34,379 nt of DNA from a virus: the IMG/VR virus record IMGVR_UViG_3300050034_000124, positions 1-34,379 of that record. One strand, 5' to 3'. The position numbers and the translations under genes are program-made. Shown one piece after another: positions 1-7,397 of the stretch. The notes beneath the pieces are model-generated. The model did not search any database and was not told the origin of the DNA. It saw nothing but the letters and a program-made list of their open reading frames with translations. The stretch's first letter is position 1, and each line of letters opens with the position of its first letter.

Positions 1-2
1 AT

Positions 3-131
3 GATAAACATGTTTGTTCCGTAGAAATAGAACCCGGCAAGGCTCCTACGATAGCATATGTTTCCCGTCCATTAACGGTGCCGGAGTGGGAGCAATTAAT
101 GAAAATTGTAACTGATGAAAATTATGAATGA
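3..131 (+). CDS. C-terminal end of an unknown protein (5' truncated by window edge)
   Basis: An open frame enters from the left edge and runs 42 codons to a TGA, ending in the residues DENYE. The composition is ordinary coding sequence (APTIAYVSRPLTVPEWEQLM). Nothing in this tail is diagnostic of a family. The next gene starts inside it (ATG at 115 or 124), the overlapping arrangement seen throughout the window, which supports it being a real gene end. Confidence 0.6.
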   Translation, partial: DKHVCSVEIEPGKAPTIAYVSRPLTVPEWEQLMKIVTDENYE

Positions 132-318
132 TGATTATACAATGAAAGTTCCGATGGATATACGGGAAATGGCTATGAAAATTGAAGACTGGTTTGTTGA
201 TAATCACATTTCATCATGGACATTAATGAATATATGTTCGAGAAATCATGTCAATACAATACAAAATTATCGCCGGGAAATTGATGCAATAAGTAACCAG
301 TTAAAACGTCTTATATGA
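115..318 (+). CDS. small hypothetical protein, 67 aa
   Basis: I do not recognise this protein. It is mostly helical in appearance with a charged C-terminal third (NYRREIDAISNQLKRLI) that could form a short coiled coil. It overlaps the preceding gene end, and its stop codon overlaps the ATG of the next gene (ATGA at 315-318), so it is probably translationally coupled in an operon that leads to the thymidylate synthase. The start could also be the in-frame ATG at 124. There is no Shine-Dalgarno sequence. Confidence 0.6.
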   Translation: MKIMNDDYTMKVPMDIREMAMKIEDWFVDNHISSWTLMNICSRNHVNTIQNYRREIDAISNQLKRLI

Positions 319-659
319 GTGACCAAAAATGGAAATGTCGCCGCTGTGGGAAGGTTGTTGATATGGTCAATTTCAAGTGTGGATGTACTGCCAGTCCATC
401 ACCATGGGAACCTATTGACAATCCCGAGACCTCAAATCAAGACAAAGCACAATGTGCCGAACCATGTGTATTTTGTGAATCACATGGTCATTGTTCCGAT
501 GCTCATCCGTTTCAAAATATTGATGAATTGATAGATGCCATACCAATCGGCGACCATATTCCATGCGGAATTTCAGATAAAAATTATTCTAATATAAAAA
601 TGAATATCAAACAGGCATTTCGAACTTATACTCGAAAACTACATGATGAAATGTTATGA
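315..659 (+). CDS. small Cys-rich zinc-ribbon-like protein, 114 aa
   Basis: The N-terminus carries CRRC at residues 8-11 followed by CGC at 22-24, which can form a four-Cys zinc ribbon. A second cluster (CAEPCVFC and HGHC, about residues 47-60) could bind another metal ion. The C-terminal 50 residues look helical and have no cysteines. Both ends overlap neighbours by ATGA, so it belongs to the thymidylate synthase operon. The thymidylate synthase itself begins with a Cys-rich extension, so both proteins may share a metal-binding style, but no function can be assigned. Confidence 0.65.
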   Translation: MSDQKWKCRRCGKVVDMVNFKCGCTASPSPWEPIDNPETSNQDKAQCAEPCVFCESHGHCSDAHPFQNIDELIDAIPIGDHIPCGISDKNYSNIKMNIKQAFRTYTRKLHDEML

Positions 660-1705
660 ATATTAATAAAGAAGAGGCGAATAGATTGTTAAACGCTGTA
701 ATGTCATTGGACCCCAACACGTCTCCCGAAGAACGTGGGAAACGAGTGAAACTACAAATGGAAATGGAAGATAAAGGACTCTGTTCTAATTGTGGTGAAC
801 CAATCCATCCTAATGTTCCCTGTAGCGAGGTGAGTGGAAACCGGGTGGATGATACATATTTTGATTTACTTAAAAAAATATTAAAGGAAGGGAAATGGAA
901 AGGCAATCGAACTGGGGTGGATTGTTTGACCATTGCGGGATTCATGTTTGAGCATGATATGTCGGACGGATTCCCCCTCTTAACAAGTCGGAAACTTCCG
1001 TTTAAGTCAACTAAAGTTGAGCTTGAGTTTTTTATTAAGGGATTACGTAGTAAAAAATGGCTCCAAGACCGTGGATGTCATTATTGGGATGGATGGTGTA
1101 ATCCTCAACGGGTTCCATATGCCAACGATGAAGAAACCAAAAAGAAAATGGCAGCCGAAGATGACCTTGGATTAATATATGGAACTCAGTGGCGAGATTT
1201 TCACGACCCCCGTGCTGATTTCAGCACAACTGTAGGCATTGACCAACTTAAAAATGTCGTGGATACATTGAAGAAAAATCCAATGGACCGACGAATGATT
1301 GTATCTGCATGGAACCCTACGGCATTGTATTCGATGGCACTTCCCCCGTGTCATTATGGCTTTCAAGTAACAGTTATTGATGGATATTTGAACTTGGCGT
1401 GGAACCAACGATCAGTGGACGTGACATGCGGATTTCCGCAAAATTTGGCATCGTATGCTCTTCTACTGCATTTGCTTGCAAAAGAATCTGGTCTTAAAGA
1501 AGGTAAGTTAATTGGATTTTTAATGGATACTCATATTTATAAAACGCATTTGGAAGGCGTAAAACAACAGTTGACTCAAGATATTCATATGCTTCCGACC
1601 ATTAAAACAGATAAATTCACATCTATATTTGATTGGACATACCAAGATACTGAGTTAATTGGTTATACGCATAGTGATCCGATTAAGTATGAAGTTGCGA
1701 TTTAA
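656..1705 (+). CDS. thyA: thymidylate synthase family protein with N-terminal zinc-knuckle extension
   Basis: This 349-residue protein belongs to the folate-dependent thymidylate synthase family, which methylates dUMP to dTMP with methylene-tetrahydrofolate. The catalytic Cys is C232 in LPPCHYGFQV, the phosphate-binding Arg pair lies in MDRRMIVSAWNP (209-221), and QRSVDV and PQNLASYALL (261-270) follow. Asn263 sits at the position that reads the uracil base, arguing against a dCMP hydroxymethylase; a dUMP hydroxymethylase cannot be excluded. The first 65 residues are extra relative to the usual 264-residue enzyme and contain CSNC and a later Cys (43-56), a possible zinc knuckle. It is the last gene of its operon and would supply dTMP for phage DNA synthesis. 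Confidence 0.93.
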   Translation: MNINKEEANRLLNAVMSLDPNTSPEERGKRVKLQMEMEDKGLCSNCGEPIHPNVPCSEVSGNRVDDTYFDLLKKILKEGKWKGNRTGVDCLTIAGFMFEHDMSDGFPLLTSRKLPFKSTKVELEFFIKGLRSKKWLQDRGCHYWDGWCNPQRVPYANDEETKKKMAAEDDLGLIYGTQWRDFHDPRADFSTTVGIDQLKNVVDTLKKNPMDRRMIVSAWNPTALYSMALPPCHYGFQVTVIDGYLNLAWNQRSVDVTCGFPQNLASYALLLHLLAKESGLKEGKLIGFLMDTHIYKTHLEGVKQQLTQDIHMLPTIKTDKFTSIFDWTYQDTELIGYTHSDPIKYEVAI

Positions 1706-1762
1706 GTTGTGTATCGGTTAATCGTTGTATCATGAGTTTATTTGTATGTCCAATACCATATA

Positions 1763-1939
1763 ATGGATGGTTTTCTCCACTCATTTTTTGTCCATGCTCT
1801 TTGGCATATCGTTCTGGCCGTTAAATTTATTTTGGAAAACGGTGTGATTTTGTTGGTGGATAAAAACGGTGACCAATATCAGGCATTTGATGCGTCCGAG
1901 TTGAAGGTTCAAAATCCATTGCCAAATAATGTCACTTGA
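1763..1939 (+). CDS. small hypothetical protein, 58 aa
   Basis: The frame contains a hydrophobic stretch (SFFVHALWHIVLAVKFIL) and then a hydrophilic tail with VLLVDKNG-like residues (ILLVDKNGDQYQAFDASEL). Its TGA stop lies inside the -35 box of the ligase promoter, a junction seen many times here, so the C-terminal half is probably real. The start is uncertain: the in-frame ATG at 1763 is used, but a TTG at 1742 or an internal start is possible. A different frame from ATG 1731 encodes a 30-residue peptide over the first part, so this could also be a gene broken by a frameshift. Confidence 0.4.
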   Translation: MDGFLHSFFVHALWHIVLAVKFILENGVILLVDKNGDQYQAFDASELKVQNPLPNNVT

Positions 1940-1963
1940 CAACGCATTGGGGTATGCTATATT
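1936..1963 (+). promoter_or_regulatory. sigma70-type promoter for the ligase operon
   Basis: TTGACA (1936-1941), a 16-bp spacer and TATATT (1958-1963). Six bases separate the -10 from the ligase ATG at 1970, so the first transcribed base would be the A of the start codon. The preceding gene stops inside the -35 box. Confidence 0.75.
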
Positions 1964-1969
1964 GAGTAC

Positions 1970-3928
1970 ATGTTGAAACTGATTGACATTCAAACGCTGC
2001 TGGACAACGCCGATCATGCGTACTATACGCTCGGCAAGGAAATCATGGACGATTCCCGCTATGACAAGCTGAAATCGGAATTAAAGGTCTTGAATCCTGC
2101 CGATACTCGTCTCTCTAAAGTCGGTTCTTCTGTTCGGGACACTATTCTTCAAAAAAAGAAACATGCTATTCCGATGGGGTCGCAAGACAAAGCTACGACC
2201 AAAGCTGAATTTTATCAATGGGTTACTGCCAATAATTTACAGAATGTAACGATTCACGCCAGCCATAAGATGGATGGTTGTTCAATGTCATTGGAATATT
2301 CCGAAGGTCGGCTGGTATCAGGTGTTTCGCGGGGCGATGGTCTCGAAGGTGAAGATGTTACTGCCAATGCTGTCAAATTTTCGAATTTGCCACCGACTGC
2401 CATTCGTCCCAACGGAAAAGTCTTCTCGGGGTTTGTGCGTGGAGAAGTCATTTTAACTGTGGATGATTGGAAAGAGCTGGATGCCGACTCCAATCCTCGT
2501 AATTTGGCGGGTGGTATTATTCGTCGCAAGGATGGTTCGGAATCCGAATACCTGAAATTTTATGCGTTCCGAATGTTTGACGCCGATGGTGAAATAATCA
2601 GTGACTTGGAATGCGACATGTCGGACTACCTTTTGAAAATGGGGTTTGATATTGCTCCCTATATGACGGGTAAGCCAGATGATGTTTGGGCATGGTATGA
2701 GCAAGTTCATGCACAGCGTCCGACACTGAAATATTGGATCGATGGTATTGTGATGAAGGTCAATGACCTTGACAAACAATTTCAAATGGGGGATGTCAGT
2801 GATAATTGTCCCAAGGGACAGATCGCAGTGAAATTCCCAGCCATAGGTGCCACGACTGCATTGAATCAAGTGACATGGCAAGTTGGCTCGACCGGAATGA
2901 TTGCTCCGGTGGCTAATTTTAATACTGTTCGTATTGGGGGTACGAATGTGTCCAACGCAACACTTTGTAATATGGATTACATTAAGACGAATGATATTCA
3001 TATTAATGACCAAATATATGTGGTCAAAGCGGGTGATGTGATTCCCCGGGTCCAAGAAGTTAGGACGCCAGCAGCCAATCGTATTAAAATTAACGCACCC
3101 ACGGTTTGCCCGTGTTGTGGTGGTGCCGTTGGTCATAAGAATAATGTAGGTGGTGATGACAGTACAGCGATCTATTGTTTGAATGAGACTTGCTTCGCGG
3201 TGGTCTGTGGTCGTATTGAAAAATATACCAAATCCCTCGATATTCAGGGAGTTGGTAGCAATGTGATTGAATCTATGGTGAAAGATTTACAGGTGAATTC
3301 ACCTGCGGATTTGTATTTGCTTAAAGATATTCCCGGGAAATTGGCGAATTTGATCTTGAACGGTGGAAGTGGGGTTCGGCTTGGCGAAAAACGGGCCGAC
3401 AAAATCATTGCGGAGGTCGAATCCAAACGAGCTTTAACCCTGAGCGACTTTCTTGGGTCGCTCGGTATATTCGGCCTCGGCAAACGTCGGGTAGTAATTA
3501 TTCAGAATGCAATCCCGGGGTTGATGGACAATCTTGATGATTGGATGGGGGATAAGTTAGTAAAACATGCAATTGCTCTCGGCGTACCGAACATTGCCGA
3601 ACGTATCCACAATGAAATCCTTCACCAGAAGGATATGATTGATGAATTCATTATCAATGGTGTAACGATTATACCCCCAGTGAAAAAGAAAGAAATTAAA
3701 CCCGGTGATAAAGTAATTTGTATTACTGGAACTCTTAGTCGAAAAAAATCATTTTATTATGAACTCATGGAGAAAAAAGGATTTATTGGAACTGATGTGT
3801 GGAGTGGTGACGTGACCCATTTGGTTGCCGCTGACCCGACGAATTTAACTGGAAAGCTGAAAAAAGCTCAGAAAAAAGGTATTCCAATCTTATCTGAAAA
3901 TGATCTGATGCAACTTTTACAATCATAA
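1970..3928 (+). CDS. ligA: NAD-dependent DNA ligase, full length with BRCT domain
   Basis: This 652-residue protein has the whole bacterial LigA layout. An N-terminal Ia region (about 1-65) binds NMN. The adenylation domain has the active-site Lys100 in HKMDG, and LAGGIIRRKDG and the KFPA motif follow. An OB fold comes next, then a Cys4 zinc finger (CPCC ... CLNETC, about 380-410), helix-hairpin-helix repeats, and a C-terminal BRCT domain (about 580-650, ITGTLSRKKS to ILSENDL). It seals nicks using NAD, releasing AMP and NMN. Bacterial LigA is about 670 residues and many viral versions are shortened, so a complete one is notable. It makes the phage directly dependent on NAD, which it also appears able to synthesise. 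Confidence 0.96.
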   Translation: MLKLIDIQTLLDNADHAYYTLGKEIMDDSRYDKLKSELKVLNPADTRLSKVGSSVRDTILQKKKHAIPMGSQDKATTKAEFYQWVTANNLQNVTIHASHKMDGCSMSLEYSEGRLVSGVSRGDGLEGEDVTANAVKFSNLPPTAIRPNGKVFSGFVRGEVILTVDDWKELDADSNPRNLAGGIIRRKDGSESEYLKFYAFRMFDADGEIISDLECDMSDYLLKMGFDIAPYMTGKPDDVWAWYEQVHAQRPTLKYWIDGIVMKVNDLDKQFQMGDVSDNCPKGQIAVKFPAIGATTALNQVTWQVGSTGMIAPVANFNTVRIGGTNVSNATLCNMDYIKTNDIHINDQIYVVKAGDVIPRVQEVRTPAANRIKINAPTVCPCCGGAVGHKNNVGGDDSTAIYCLNETCFAVVCGRIEKYTKSLDIQGVGSNVIESMVKDLQVNSPADLYLLKDIPGKLANLILNGGSGVRLGEKRADKIIAEVESKRALTLSDFLGSLGIFGLGKRRVVIIQNAIPGLMDNLDDWMGDKLVKHAIALGVPNIAERIHNEILHQKDMIDEFIINGVTIIPPVKKKEIKPGDKVICITGTLSRKKSFYYELMEKKGFIGTDVWSGDVTHLVAADPTNLTGKLKKAQKKGIPILSENDLMQLLQS

Positions 3929-3931
3929 TTT

Positions 3932-4168
3932 ATGACATTCATTCAAGCATTAGCGGCAGTGTTATATGCGATTAGTATGCTCGGATGTATGATAATTGTG
4001 TTTTTGGCGTCAGTTATTTCTCTTTGTGAGGGCTTTGATGGAAATTCTCACTGGTGGAAGAGAATCTTATGGCTTGCTCTATGCGTCATATGTTTATCAT
4101 TATTGGCATGGGGGAATAGTCATGGATTTTGGAATAATAAGGTAATTCAATTCATTCAAAATTTGTAA
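3932..4168 (+). CDS. small membrane protein, two TM helices, 78 aa
   Basis: Two strong hydrophobic segments are visible: about residues 4-29 (ALAAVLYAISMLGCMIIVFL) and 44-62 (ILWLALCVICLSLLAW). They are joined by a polar loop containing HWWKR. The family is not recognisable. It lies 3 nt after the ligase stop and 3 nt before the next gene, so it should be co-transcribed from the ligase promoter. There is no Shine-Dalgarno sequence. Confidence 0.65.
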   Translation: MTFIQALAAVLYAISMLGCMIIVFLASVISLCEGFDGNSHWWKRILWLALCVICLSLLAWGNSHGFWNNKVIQFIQNL

Positions 4169-4171
4169 TTT

Positions 4172-4366
4172 ATGGAAATCGACGAATTAGTAAAAGCCGG
4201 ATTAACAGGTTGGCCGTTGGCCTTCACCGTGGTTGGAACTGCGGTGACATTTATGTCATTGTTTTGTGGCTGGCCATGGAAAGGGATCATTCACAAGACC
4301 TACATATGCAAATGCAACTCAAAGAACTGTCCTTGTAAAAATCACGAGGATGAAGATGAAGACTAA
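4172..4366 (+). CDS. small membrane peptide with Cys-rich acidic tail, 64 aa
   Basis: One hydrophobic segment (about residues 10-33, LTGWPLAFTVVGTAVTFMSL) is followed by a basic stretch and a short tail with CKCNSKNCPCKN, then a run of Glu and Asp residues. The Cys cluster could bind a metal ion on one face of the membrane. The gene ends 10 nt inside the next gene, which supports coupled expression in the ligase operon. No function can be inferred. Confidence 0.6.
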   Translation: MEIDELVKAGLTGWPLAFTVVGTAVTFMSLFCGWPWKGIIHKTYICKCNSKNCPCKNHEDEDED

Positions 4367-4832
4367 AGTATCACCTCCTGAGTACAAGCTATATATTTTA
4401 GTCAGAAATGACCTAATATCCTTAAACGCCGGTAAGGCAATGGCTCAGGTAGCTCATGCTGCTAATCATTTCACTGCGACTTGGAGTCATTTATTGGAAG
4501 TGAGAGACTACTCCTCCGATAAAAAACATCCGTTTGGTACAGTGATTGTTCTCACTGTAAATAAAGATATTCTTCTTTACCGAATTCAGAGAGCACAACT
4601 TCGAGATGGTACGGTTCCGTATGGGTGTGTCTGGGACCTTACATATCCATTTCATACTACAACCGAAATCGCAGCTCTTCTTCCAAAGAGTAAATTAACT
4701 GCTCCGACAGTTGTCAAGGATGATGGTAGTGCAATATGCTTTCGTAAGGAATTAACCTGTGGTTATATTTTTGTTGCTGCTGGCACCCCGGACCAAGTTG
4801 AATTGGTCGGGGATTTGCCGCTTTACCCCTAA
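4356..4832 (+). CDS. peptidyl-tRNA hydrolase Pth2-like protein
   Basis: The N-terminal sequence KLYILVRNDLISLNAGKAMA followed by QVAHAA matches the start of the Pth2 fold (VVLRxDLxMSxGKxAAQxAHA in the family), where the Lys and His lie in the active site. Pth2 proteins release peptides from peptidyl-tRNA, and related proteins of unknown function share the fold. The 158-residue length is slightly above the family norm of about 120. The start at 4356 is chosen over 4350 because GAGG at 4346-4349 is then correctly spaced. The tail has CGYIFVAAGTPDQ, unlike classical Pth2, so a divergent role is possible. Confidence 0.6.
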   Translation: MKTKVSPPEYKLYILVRNDLISLNAGKAMAQVAHAANHFTATWSHLLEVRDYSSDKKHPFGTVIVLTVNKDILLYRIQRAQLRDGTVPYGCVWDLTYPFHTTTEIAALLPKSKLTAPTVVKDDGSAICFRKELTCGYIFVAAGTPDQVELVGDLPLYP

Positions 4833-4836
4833 GCCT

Positions 4837-5331
4837 ATGGCATCCAAAAAAAAGTATCTCTATACCGCTCCCCGGTATTGGTATCATATTTCAAGCACTC
4901 TTCATCGAAAAACAGAATATCTCATTCCCCGGGATGACAGTCACAGTTTAAACCGGACCTCACGCGAACCCCCCGGCAAACGAACCTGTGTCGCACCCTC
5001 CGTAGAACATTGTTTAACCGCACTCCCATATGTTCCGGGAGATACATTTATTATTTACCGTACCCATCAAAAATGCCGGGCATTGAAACCTAATGGGGTT
5101 TTCGATTCAAACGTTACATGTGAAGGATGGCTTCAAGAACCTACCATATTCGTTAAAATTGGCACGTTAACATTGTATGACATCGCCAACGATCATAAAA
5201 CATCGTATCCGAGGGGTGGATTCTACATCATTGATGAATCGGCGTCGGGTAGTTCATCTGCTTACAGTAGTGAAGTGTTGAGATGGTGGAAAAAGCAGCA
5301 TCTCCGGGAACGATTTATAAAACAATGTTGA
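4837..5331 (+). CDS. hypothetical protein with possible ADP-ribosyltransferase-like N-terminus
   Basis: This is a 164-residue protein starting MASKKKYLYT. Its pattern is YWYHISS, then EYLIPRDDS, then RTCVAPSVEHCL and FIIYRTH. A YHIS/YHVS start followed by a PR turn and a CVAPS segment is seen in small phage and bacterial proteins that I associate only loosely with the ADP-ribosyltransferase/2'-phosphotransferase fold; I cannot confirm a catalytic triad. The start at ATG 4837 avoids a long N-terminal extension that would lie inside the preceding gene. The TGA stop is inside the -35 box of the next promoter. Confidence 0.55.
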   Translation: MASKKKYLYTAPRYWYHISSTLHRKTEYLIPRDDSHSLNRTSREPPGKRTCVAPSVEHCLTALPYVPGDTFIIYRTHQKCRALKPNGVFDSNVTCEGWLQEPTIFVKIGTLTLYDIANDHKTSYPRGGFYIIDESASGSSSAYSSEVLRWWKKQHLRERFIKQC

Positions 5332-5356
5332 CTTTTCGCCCGACATGTGTTATCTT
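5328..5356 (+). promoter_or_regulatory. promoter for the exonuclease operon
   Basis: TTGACT (5328-5333), a 17-bp spacer ending in ATGTGT, and TATCTT (5351-5356). Six bases then lead to the ATG at 5363, predicting a leaderless mRNA. The TGA of the upstream gene (5329-5331) is part of the -35 box. Confidence 0.65.
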
Positions 5357-5362
5357 GATTTT

Positions 5363-5965
5363 ATGATTACATACCTGTTTATGGATTGTGAAATGGGGGG
5401 GCGGGATTTGAAATATTCTCTTCTCACTGCTTATTTTTATGTGACAGACGCCAAATTCAATAAACTTGGTGATTTGTATCTCGAAGTAAAGCCGGATGAT
5501 GGAGATTACATCGTGAGTGGACAGGGGATGACTGTGAATAAAATTGATCTAATTGAACATGATTCAGTTGCATTTCCATACAAAATGGCAAAACCATTGC
5601 TGTATAATTTTTTGTCGAAGATGAATAAACAAGTCGGTGGGCATCTGACACCAGTCGGGCATGGAATTAAGGGAGACATTGACCATGTCATTGATAAACT
5701 CATCTCTCGTGGTTCATGGGAGCAATTTTGCACTTATCATTTCATTGATACCTCGGTTGTGCTTCAATATCTACGGGCATGTGGTATGATGGATGAGAAT
5801 TGTGATGGCAGTGTTGTCGCATTAGCCAAGCATTTTAATATCCAAGTGGAAGGTGCCGATCACGATTGCCGAGTGGATACACTGAAAACTCTTGGTATAT
5901 TTCGGGAATTCATCCGCATCGGAACCGGAGACAACAAAGCGGTCAAAGGACCAATACTTTTATGA
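5363..5965 (+). CDS. DEDDh-type 3'-5' exonuclease (DnaQ/oligoribonuclease-like)
   Basis: This is a 200-residue protein. The first acidic pair is D8 and E10 in MDCEMGG (the DxE motif). A middle Asp follows in GHGIKGDIDHV, and the closing His/Asp pair is in DHDCRVDT, fitting the DEDDh exonuclease family that removes nucleotides from 3' ends using two metal ions. It may proofread for a polymerase outside the window, or degrade host DNA or RNA. The start at 5363 is chosen because an earlier in-frame ATG (5345) lies inside the -10 region. The stop overlaps the next ATG. Confidence 0.82.
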   Translation: MITYLFMDCEMGGRDLKYSLLTAYFYVTDAKFNKLGDLYLEVKPDDGDYIVSGQGMTVNKIDLIEHDSVAFPYKMAKPLLYNFLSKMNKQVGGHLTPVGHGIKGDIDHVIDKLISRGSWEQFCTYHFIDTSVVLQYLRACGMMDENCDGSVVALAKHFNIQVEGADHDCRVDTLKTLGIFREFIRIGTGDNKAVKGPILL

Positions 5966-6198
5966 AAAATATATACATTAATATTGAAGTTGCTGGTGAG
6001 TGTGGAACAGGAAAGACGGCTGTTGCATATGCCATCGGTCATATTCTCAAAGCACATGGTATGCAAGTGGCTATTTATGATGATTATTTGGATGATGACC
6101 CAGTAACCTCGGAAATTGTTGATCGTAATCTTACTGCGATTGGAACCAGTGGTAATGTTATGATTCACACTCGTCAAGTAAAGCGAACAACGTTATAA
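5962..6198 (+). CDS. short P-loop NTP-binding protein, 78 aa
   Basis: A Walker A motif GECGTGKTAVAYAI occurs at about residues 12-25, followed by HILKAHGMQVAIYDD, which is the start of a P-loop nucleotide kinase or ATPase fold. The protein then stops after 78 residues, far short of the 150 or more needed for a complete domain, and no Walker B is clear apart from the acidic DDYLDDD run. It may be a natural small nucleotide-binding protein or a truncated kinase. It overlaps the exonuclease stop (ATGA) and precedes the phosphoesterase by 3 nt. Confidence 0.65.
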   Translation: MKNIYINIEVAGECGTGKTAVAYAIGHILKAHGMQVAIYDDYLDDDPVTSEIVDRNLTAIGTSGNVMIHTRQVKRTTL

Positions 6199-6201
6199 GA
6201 T

Positions 6202-6876
6202 ATGATAAATATTAGAGAAACAGAGACTCAGAAGATATACTTGAGTTCAGATTTTCATTTGAATCACGATCCGAAATGGACCACTCCCATTTGGAAAATG
6301 CGGGGATTTAATTCGGTGGTTGAAATGACCGATGGAATTATAGCGTCAATCAATGATACGGTCAGGTCATCCGATTACTTATTTTATACTGGCGACTTTT
6401 GTCTCAATACGAAACTCGATCAGTTTGAAGTATTACTTTCTCGTATTCATTGTCAGAATGTTTATATGTTGTGGGGTAATCATTTTAATCCGCACTATAA
6501 AAATGTGTATTTACCAATGGTTAAACAAATTCTCGGGGTGAATTATACGCCAGATAGTGAAGTTTATCCTCTGCGATATAAAAATGTTATTTATCTTGGA
6601 CATTATGCCGAAGTCATTTTGGGCGGACAATTTGTAGTTTTATCTCATTATGCATTGCGGTCGTGGAATAAGATGAATCATGGAAGCTGGTGTTTACATG
6701 GACATGAACATGGACATGGGACGGTAATTGAAAGTCGCCCAGATAATACAACCTCTAAGATTTTAGATGTGGCATGGGATACATTTAAACGTCCAATTTC
6801 GCTTTCGGAGATTCAGATGATAATGAACAAAAAACAAGTTAAATCCGTTGGGCATCATTCTTCTGATGTAACATAA
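6202..6876 (+). CDS. calcineurin-like metallophosphoesterase
   Basis: This 224-residue protein shows all the metal-binding blocks of the family in order: SDFHLNHD near residue 15, YTGDF near 60, LWGNHF near 91, VLSHYALRSW near 150 and HGHEHGH near 170. These coordinate two metal ions and hydrolyse phosphoesters; phage members are often annotated as phosphohydrolases acting on nucleotides or RNA ends. It is the last gene of the unit that begins with the DEDDh exonuclease, which suggests nucleic acid end processing. The substrate cannot be read from the sequence. Confidence 0.85.
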   Translation: MINIRETETQKIYLSSDFHLNHDPKWTTPIWKMRGFNSVVEMTDGIIASINDTVRSSDYLFYTGDFCLNTKLDQFEVLLSRIHCQNVYMLWGNHFNPHYKNVYLPMVKQILGVNYTPDSEVYPLRYKNVIYLGHYAEVILGGQFVVLSHYALRSWNKMNHGSWCLHGHEHGHGTVIESRPDNTTSKILDVAWDTFKRPISLSEIQMIMNKKQVKSVGHHSSDVT

Positions 6877-6941
6877 ATATCATTCTTCTGTTTATATGAA
6901 CTATGTATTGATTCCATCATAGATTCATATCAATAAATATT

Positions 6942-7088
6942 ATGACATGGACAAAAGAACAGGATGAGCTTCTTATTAACCGGGGCAAGTTGACTACTTG
7001 GGAAATCGCCGCCACGGTTGGGCGTTCGTATAAAGCGGTTCAGCAACGAATGTCGGTATTACGCCGCAAAGGAAAAGGCGGAAGGTGA
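6942..7088 (+). CDS. small helix-turn-helix DNA-binding peptide, 48 aa
   Basis: The peptide begins MTWTKEQDELLINRGKLTTW and continues EIAATVGRSYKAVQQRMSVL, ending in a basic tail (RRKGKGGR). This is the pattern of a Myb/SANT-type or homeodomain-like helix-turn-helix: a Trp-rich first helix, then WEIAATVGRSYKAVQQR as the recognition unit. The reading frame ends at a TGA that lies inside the overlapping frame of the SPFH remnant. It may be the truncated front of a longer DNA-binding protein that recombined with the downstream sequence. Confidence 0.55.
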   Translation: MTWTKEQDELLINRGKLTTWEIAATVGRSYKAVQQRMSVLRRKGKGGR

Positions 7089-7293
7089 AAAGAATGCGAC
7101 AATTGCCCGTGCTCAAGGTGAAGCACAGGCAATCACGACCAAGGCGAAGGCACAGGCGGATGCCAATGAATTAATTGGCAAGTCGCTTGCTAATAACCCA
7201 CTTGTTCTTCAGTCTATTACACTGGATAAATGGAATGGTGTCCTCCCGACTGTTACGGGCGGAGCGATCCCATTCATCAATGTAAACAAATAA
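7018..7293 (+). pseudogene. C-terminal remnant of an SPFH/prohibitin-like protein
   Basis: From about residue 16 the frame reads AAKEKAEGEKNATIARAQGE and then AQAITTKAKAQADANELIGK, ending in LQSITLDKWNGVLPTVTGG. That is the coiled coil and tail of a stomatin/prohibitin (SPFH) protein, which assembles into membrane ring complexes. The membrane anchor and SPFH domain (about 200 residues) are missing. The first 15 residues are only the HTH peptide gene read in another frame, so this looks like a recombination junction that replaced the front of the gene. It might still be translated from an alternative start. Confidence 0.6.
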
Positions 7294-7314
7294 TCTATTT
7301 GTGTACCTATCATG

Positions 7315-7346
7315 AATGCCGGGGAGAATTATCTCCTCGGCATTTT
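7315..7346 (+). terminator. rho-independent-like terminator
   Basis: AATGCCG and GGAGA on the left pair with TCTCC and CGGCATT on the right, with a short ATTA-containing loop and TTTT at the end. It closes the unit that contains the SPFH remnant, directly before the next promoter. Confidence 0.75.
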
Positions 7347-7358
7347 CAATATAATAAG

Positions 7359-7387
7359 TTGACGATAAGTCGAACTATCTCTATAAT
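7359..7387 (+). promoter_or_regulatory. promoter for the 7398 gene
   Basis: TTGACG (7359-7364), a 17-bp spacer and a perfect TATAAT (7382-7387). The ATG at 7398 is 10 nt after the -10, so the leader would be about 4 nt. Confidence 0.75.
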
Positions 7388-7397
7388 ACACAACATT

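Noticed and set aside
656-1705. dCMP hydroxymethylase for modified cytosine
   Set aside because: The residue that distinguishes cytosine from uracil is Asn (PQNLASY), as in thymidylate synthase; no other base-modification genes are seen here.
2453-3136. Long open frame on the minus strand (227 codons) inside the ligase gene
   Set aside because: It is antisense to the middle of ligA; its amino acid composition is atypical and no promoter or motif supports it.
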